Assembly: GCA_007135845.1 (NCBI GenBank) | Contig: SLIC01000216.1 | Location: forward strand, 1-6,909 | From: Candidatus Brevefilum sp. | GTDB taxonomy: Bacteria; Chloroflexota; Anaerolineae; Anaerolineales; Anaerolineaceae | Reading direction: 5' to 3' | Length of the DNA: 6,909 nucleotides | In this document: positions 5,309 to 6,909 of the stretch, piece after piece | Layout of the letters: the number at the start of each line of letters is the position of its first letter | Numbering within the stretch: position 1 is the stretch's first letter | Notes under the pieces: model-generated | Databases searched by the model: none | Told to the model about the DNA's origin: nothing | The model's input: the letters and a program-made list of their open reading frames with translations, nothing else | Translations under genes and position numbers: made by a program

Positions 5309-6127
5309 ATGACCAAAAGAACAAATCATCAAGCCATCTCCAAAGATGGTACTGAAATTGGCTATTTCACCAGCGGCAAAGGCCCACCGTTACTACTGGT
5401 TCACGGTGGACTCGGAGATCATAGCCGTTGGGATGCGCTGCGGCCTCACCTTGAGCCACACAGGACCATCCATGCAATGGATCGGCGTGGACGAGGCATC
5501 AGTGGCGACCACCCAAATTATGATATTATGCGTGAATTTGAGGATGTTACCGCTGTGATAGATGCTATTGCAGAGGTCTCAGATCAACCCGTTGACATTT
5601 ATGCACACTCGGCCGGAGGAATCTATACGGTTGGCGCTTCAAAGTCAACCTCGAACATCAGAAGTCTCACAATTTATGAAGGTTGGGATTGGGTAAATCC
5701 TGAGGACAAGGTCCCGCCGCTTATAGTGCTGGAACAGATGGACAAATTGATAGCAGAGGGTAACCGTGAGAGCGCTTGCGAGTTACTCTTCCGTAAGGTC
5801 ATTGGTGTAAATGAAAATGAAATGGAGGAAGTTCGAGCTTTGCCCTCTTGGCCAGGCCGTGTTGCTATCGTTCACACAGTCTCACGGGAAGTCCAATCCT
5901 TCCTCAAGAGTGGATTTAACCCTCAACAATCTGGCAGCATCCTCGTACCAATGATGTTAATGGTCGGTTCAGAGAGCCCTGAAAACTGGAAAACCGATGC
6001 TGAGACCTTCGCGTCCACTCTGCCAGATGTTCGCATTGAGATCCTTGATGGACAAGGGCATTCAGCAGATATGCTGGCACCAGCCCTTGTCACAGAGAAA
6101 CTGCTTTCTTTTTTAAACAATTTCTAA
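5309..6127 (+). CDS. Alpha/beta-hydrolase fold protein
   Basis: This complete 272-residue alpha/beta-hydrolase is the only large plus-strand gene here. The oxyanion-hole motif LLLVHGGLGDHSRW is at 28-41, and MDRRGRGIS at 57-65 matches the conserved D-x-RG-x-G-x-S turn. The nucleophile elbow is AHSAGG (99-104), with Ser101 as nucleophile and Ala where Gly usually opens G-x-S-x-G. GSESPENW (220-227) occupies the acid position, so Glu222 is the likely acid instead of Asp. GQGHSADMLAP (248-258) gives His251. No signal peptide or membrane segment is seen, so it is cytoplasmic. It resembles the broad esterase/lipase/haloperoxidase-like Abhydrolase families; the substrate cannot be inferred. The ATG has only AGG (5296-5298) ten bases upstream as a ribosome site, weaker than the strong AAGGAG-type sites of its neighbours, and no other start exists upstream in frame before a stop at 5246-5248. 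It is monocistronic and is probably not a glycan-synthesis gene. Confidence 0.9.
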   Translation: MTKRTNHQAISKDGTEIGYFTSGKGPPLLLVHGGLGDHSRWDALRPHLEPHRTIHAMDRRGRGISGDHPNYDIMREFEDVTAVIDAIAEVSDQPVDIYAHSAGGIYTVGASKSTSNIRSLTIYEGWDWVNPEDKVPPLIVLEQMDKLIAEGNRESACELLFRKVIGVNENEMEEVRALPSWPGRVAIVHTVSREVQSFLKSGFNPQQSGSILVPMMLMVGSESPENWKTDAETFASTLPDVRIEILDGQGHSADMLAPALVTEKLLSFLNNF

Positions 6128-6156
6128 TCCTTGACTAGTCGGGTTTATACTCCTTG

Positions 6157-6188
6157 ATCTATTTCATTTGTGTTTAGATAGATTTTTT
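6157..6188 (+). terminator. Weak possible terminator after the hydrolase
   Basis: ATCTAT (6157-6162) pairs with ATAGAT (6178-6183) across a 15-base loop, and six T follow directly (6183-6188, sharing the last stem base). The stem is short and AT-rich, so intrinsic termination would be weak. Its position, 30 bases past the hydrolase stop in the convergent gap, is right. A larger 7-base inverted pair, CCTTGAT (6152-6158) and ATCAAGG (6208-6214), encloses it. Confidence 0.3.
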
Positions 6189-6237
6189 CGCAGTCCAAGA
6201 GAAAATCATCAAGGCCTGATTCATTTTGAGAATACTA

Positions 6238-6909
6238 TCACTTGATCGGCTTACCGGTTAGATACTCAAAGGTCTCATGGTATTTTCGGCCGCCTTCCTT
6301 TTCTAGAACAAAAGAAATAGGACGAGATTTGATGTCCTCATATAAATCCAACAAGTGCCAGGGGAAAGGCTTTGGAAATTCAAAAAAGAAAACATACGCA
6401 TAGCGCCAGGCCAGCTCAACTTGTTCCTGGGATAACTGAGCAGATTCTATGTCTGCCAAATTCTTTTGTAAGAATGAAAAATACATTTCCCATGAATTCG
6501 GGTCAAAGGTGAAACCACGATTGCGGTAATGGGTCTGGCCAGCCACGACAACCGGGATACCACGCATTGCCATTTCCAATCCAACCGTCGTCGAATATAC
6601 TAACCCGAGATCAGTGATGTCGAGGATATCGTAAGTGTTGACTTTCGCATCTGGCTTAACCAGGTGGATGTGCGATGGTATCGCATCCATTGCCGACTGG
6701 ATCACATCTACCACTGATGTGCCCTGAATCAGCATTTCTCCAGGATGCACTCGTATGACCAGTTGAACGTCATTTCGGTCGGAGAAAAAACGGACAGTTC
6801 GCTCTATCCATTCCACCATTGATTCGCTGAACACCTGCCGTCCAAGAGTCAGGCTGTCCCCAATGACATTCGTTGCCAGCAATATGACTGGCCGGTCATC
6901 CAGTTTCAA
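6238..6909 (-). CDS. Capsule polysaccharide biosynthesis protein (KpsC/KpsS-like), C-terminal part
   Basis: The C-terminal 223 residues are visible and the frame is open to the right edge; the TTG at the very end is most likely an internal Leu codon, not a start. VILLATNVIGDSL (8-20), VQLVIRVHPGE (48-58) and LGLVYSTTVGLEMAMRGIPVVVAG (101-124, key residues S106, T107, E112, G117) are the signatures of the Capsule_synth family, which includes the KpsC and KpsS Kdo transferases that use CMP-Kdo to build the capsule lipid anchor. The HP motif is kept. The tail after residue 165 is aromatic-rich (RYAYVFFFEFPKPFPWHLL) and ends in a short charged segment. No membrane segment is seen. Capsule anchor or polymer assembly at the inner membrane face is the likely role, although related surface-glycan and polysialyl-type transferases share this fold. 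It converges with the hydrolase and may belong to an upstream capsule operon. Confidence 0.75.
   Translation of the reverse strand: MKLDDRPVILLATNVIGDSLTLGRQVFSESMVEWIERTVRFFSDRNDVQLVIRVHPGEMLIQGTSVVDVIQSAMDAIPSHIHLVKPDAKVNTYDILDITDLGLVYSTTVGLEMAMRGIPVVVAGQTHYRNRGFTFDPNSWEMYFSFLQKNLADIESAQLSQEQVELAWRYAYVFFFEFPKPFPWHLLDLYEDIKSRPISFVLEKEGGRKYHETFEYLTGKPIK

Noticed and set aside
6907..6909. TTG at the right edge as the start of the capsule protein
   Set aside because: The frame is open to the last base and family members are longer at the N-terminus, so this codon is more likely an internal Leu.
1..6909. CRISPR array, tRNA, rRNA, IS ends or phage genes
   Set aside because: I saw no spaced direct repeats, cloverleaf, transposase motifs or long terminal inverted repeats on either strand.

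Overview
The window is a bacterial surface-polysaccharide (capsule, O-antigen or glycan) locus. All the sugar and transfer genes read on the minus strand, and one unrelated-looking alpha/beta-hydrolase reads on the plus strand. The organism cannot be fixed. It uses strong AAGGAG-type Shine-Dalgarno sites, ATG starts, moderate GC in genes and AT-rich spacers. The Capsule_synth/KpsC-S-type protein and the NeuB/PseB pair fit a diderm or Chloroflexota-like bacterium, but this is only a guess.

Layout from right to left, which is the direction of minus-strand transcription. (1) At the right edge lies the C-terminal 223 residues of a capsule-synthesis (KpsC/KpsS-like) protein, cut by the window end. 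(2) It converges on a plus-strand alpha/beta-hydrolase across a 110-base gap holding a weak terminator. (3) A 377-base divergent spacer follows, with a clear TATAAT promoter for the minus-strand operon, a second candidate minus-strand promoter and several palindromes. It also holds a possible 29-codon small ORF preceded by a perfect AAGGAGGA. (4) The operon is: SAM-dependent methyltransferase, PseB-type UDP-GlcNAc 4,6-dehydratase (inverting), RmlD-like NAD(P)H-dependent reductase, NeuB/PseI-family nonulosonate synthase, then the N-terminal 241 residues of a GT4-type glycosyltransferase cut by the left edge.

How the genes may work together. PseB converts UDP-GlcNAc to a 4-keto-6-deoxy-L-arabino sugar, and the adjoining reductase (1-base gap, probably translationally coupled) is positioned to reduce a 4-keto sugar. 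The NeuB-family enzyme makes a nine-carbon 2-keto-3-deoxy acid from a free hexosamine and PEP. The methyltransferase may decorate a sugar. The glycosyltransferase and the capsule protein assemble or export the glycan. No PLP aminotransferase, N-acetyltransferase, UDP-hydrolase or CMP-transferase is visible. The canonical pseudaminic acid route is therefore incomplete here, and the reductase occupies the place next to pseB where an aminotransferase would be expected. The most interesting possibilities are a non-canonical nonulosonate (4-hydroxy instead of 4-amino precursor) or two separate sugar pathways sharing an operon, a structured leader before neuB, and the small ORF in the divergent spacer.
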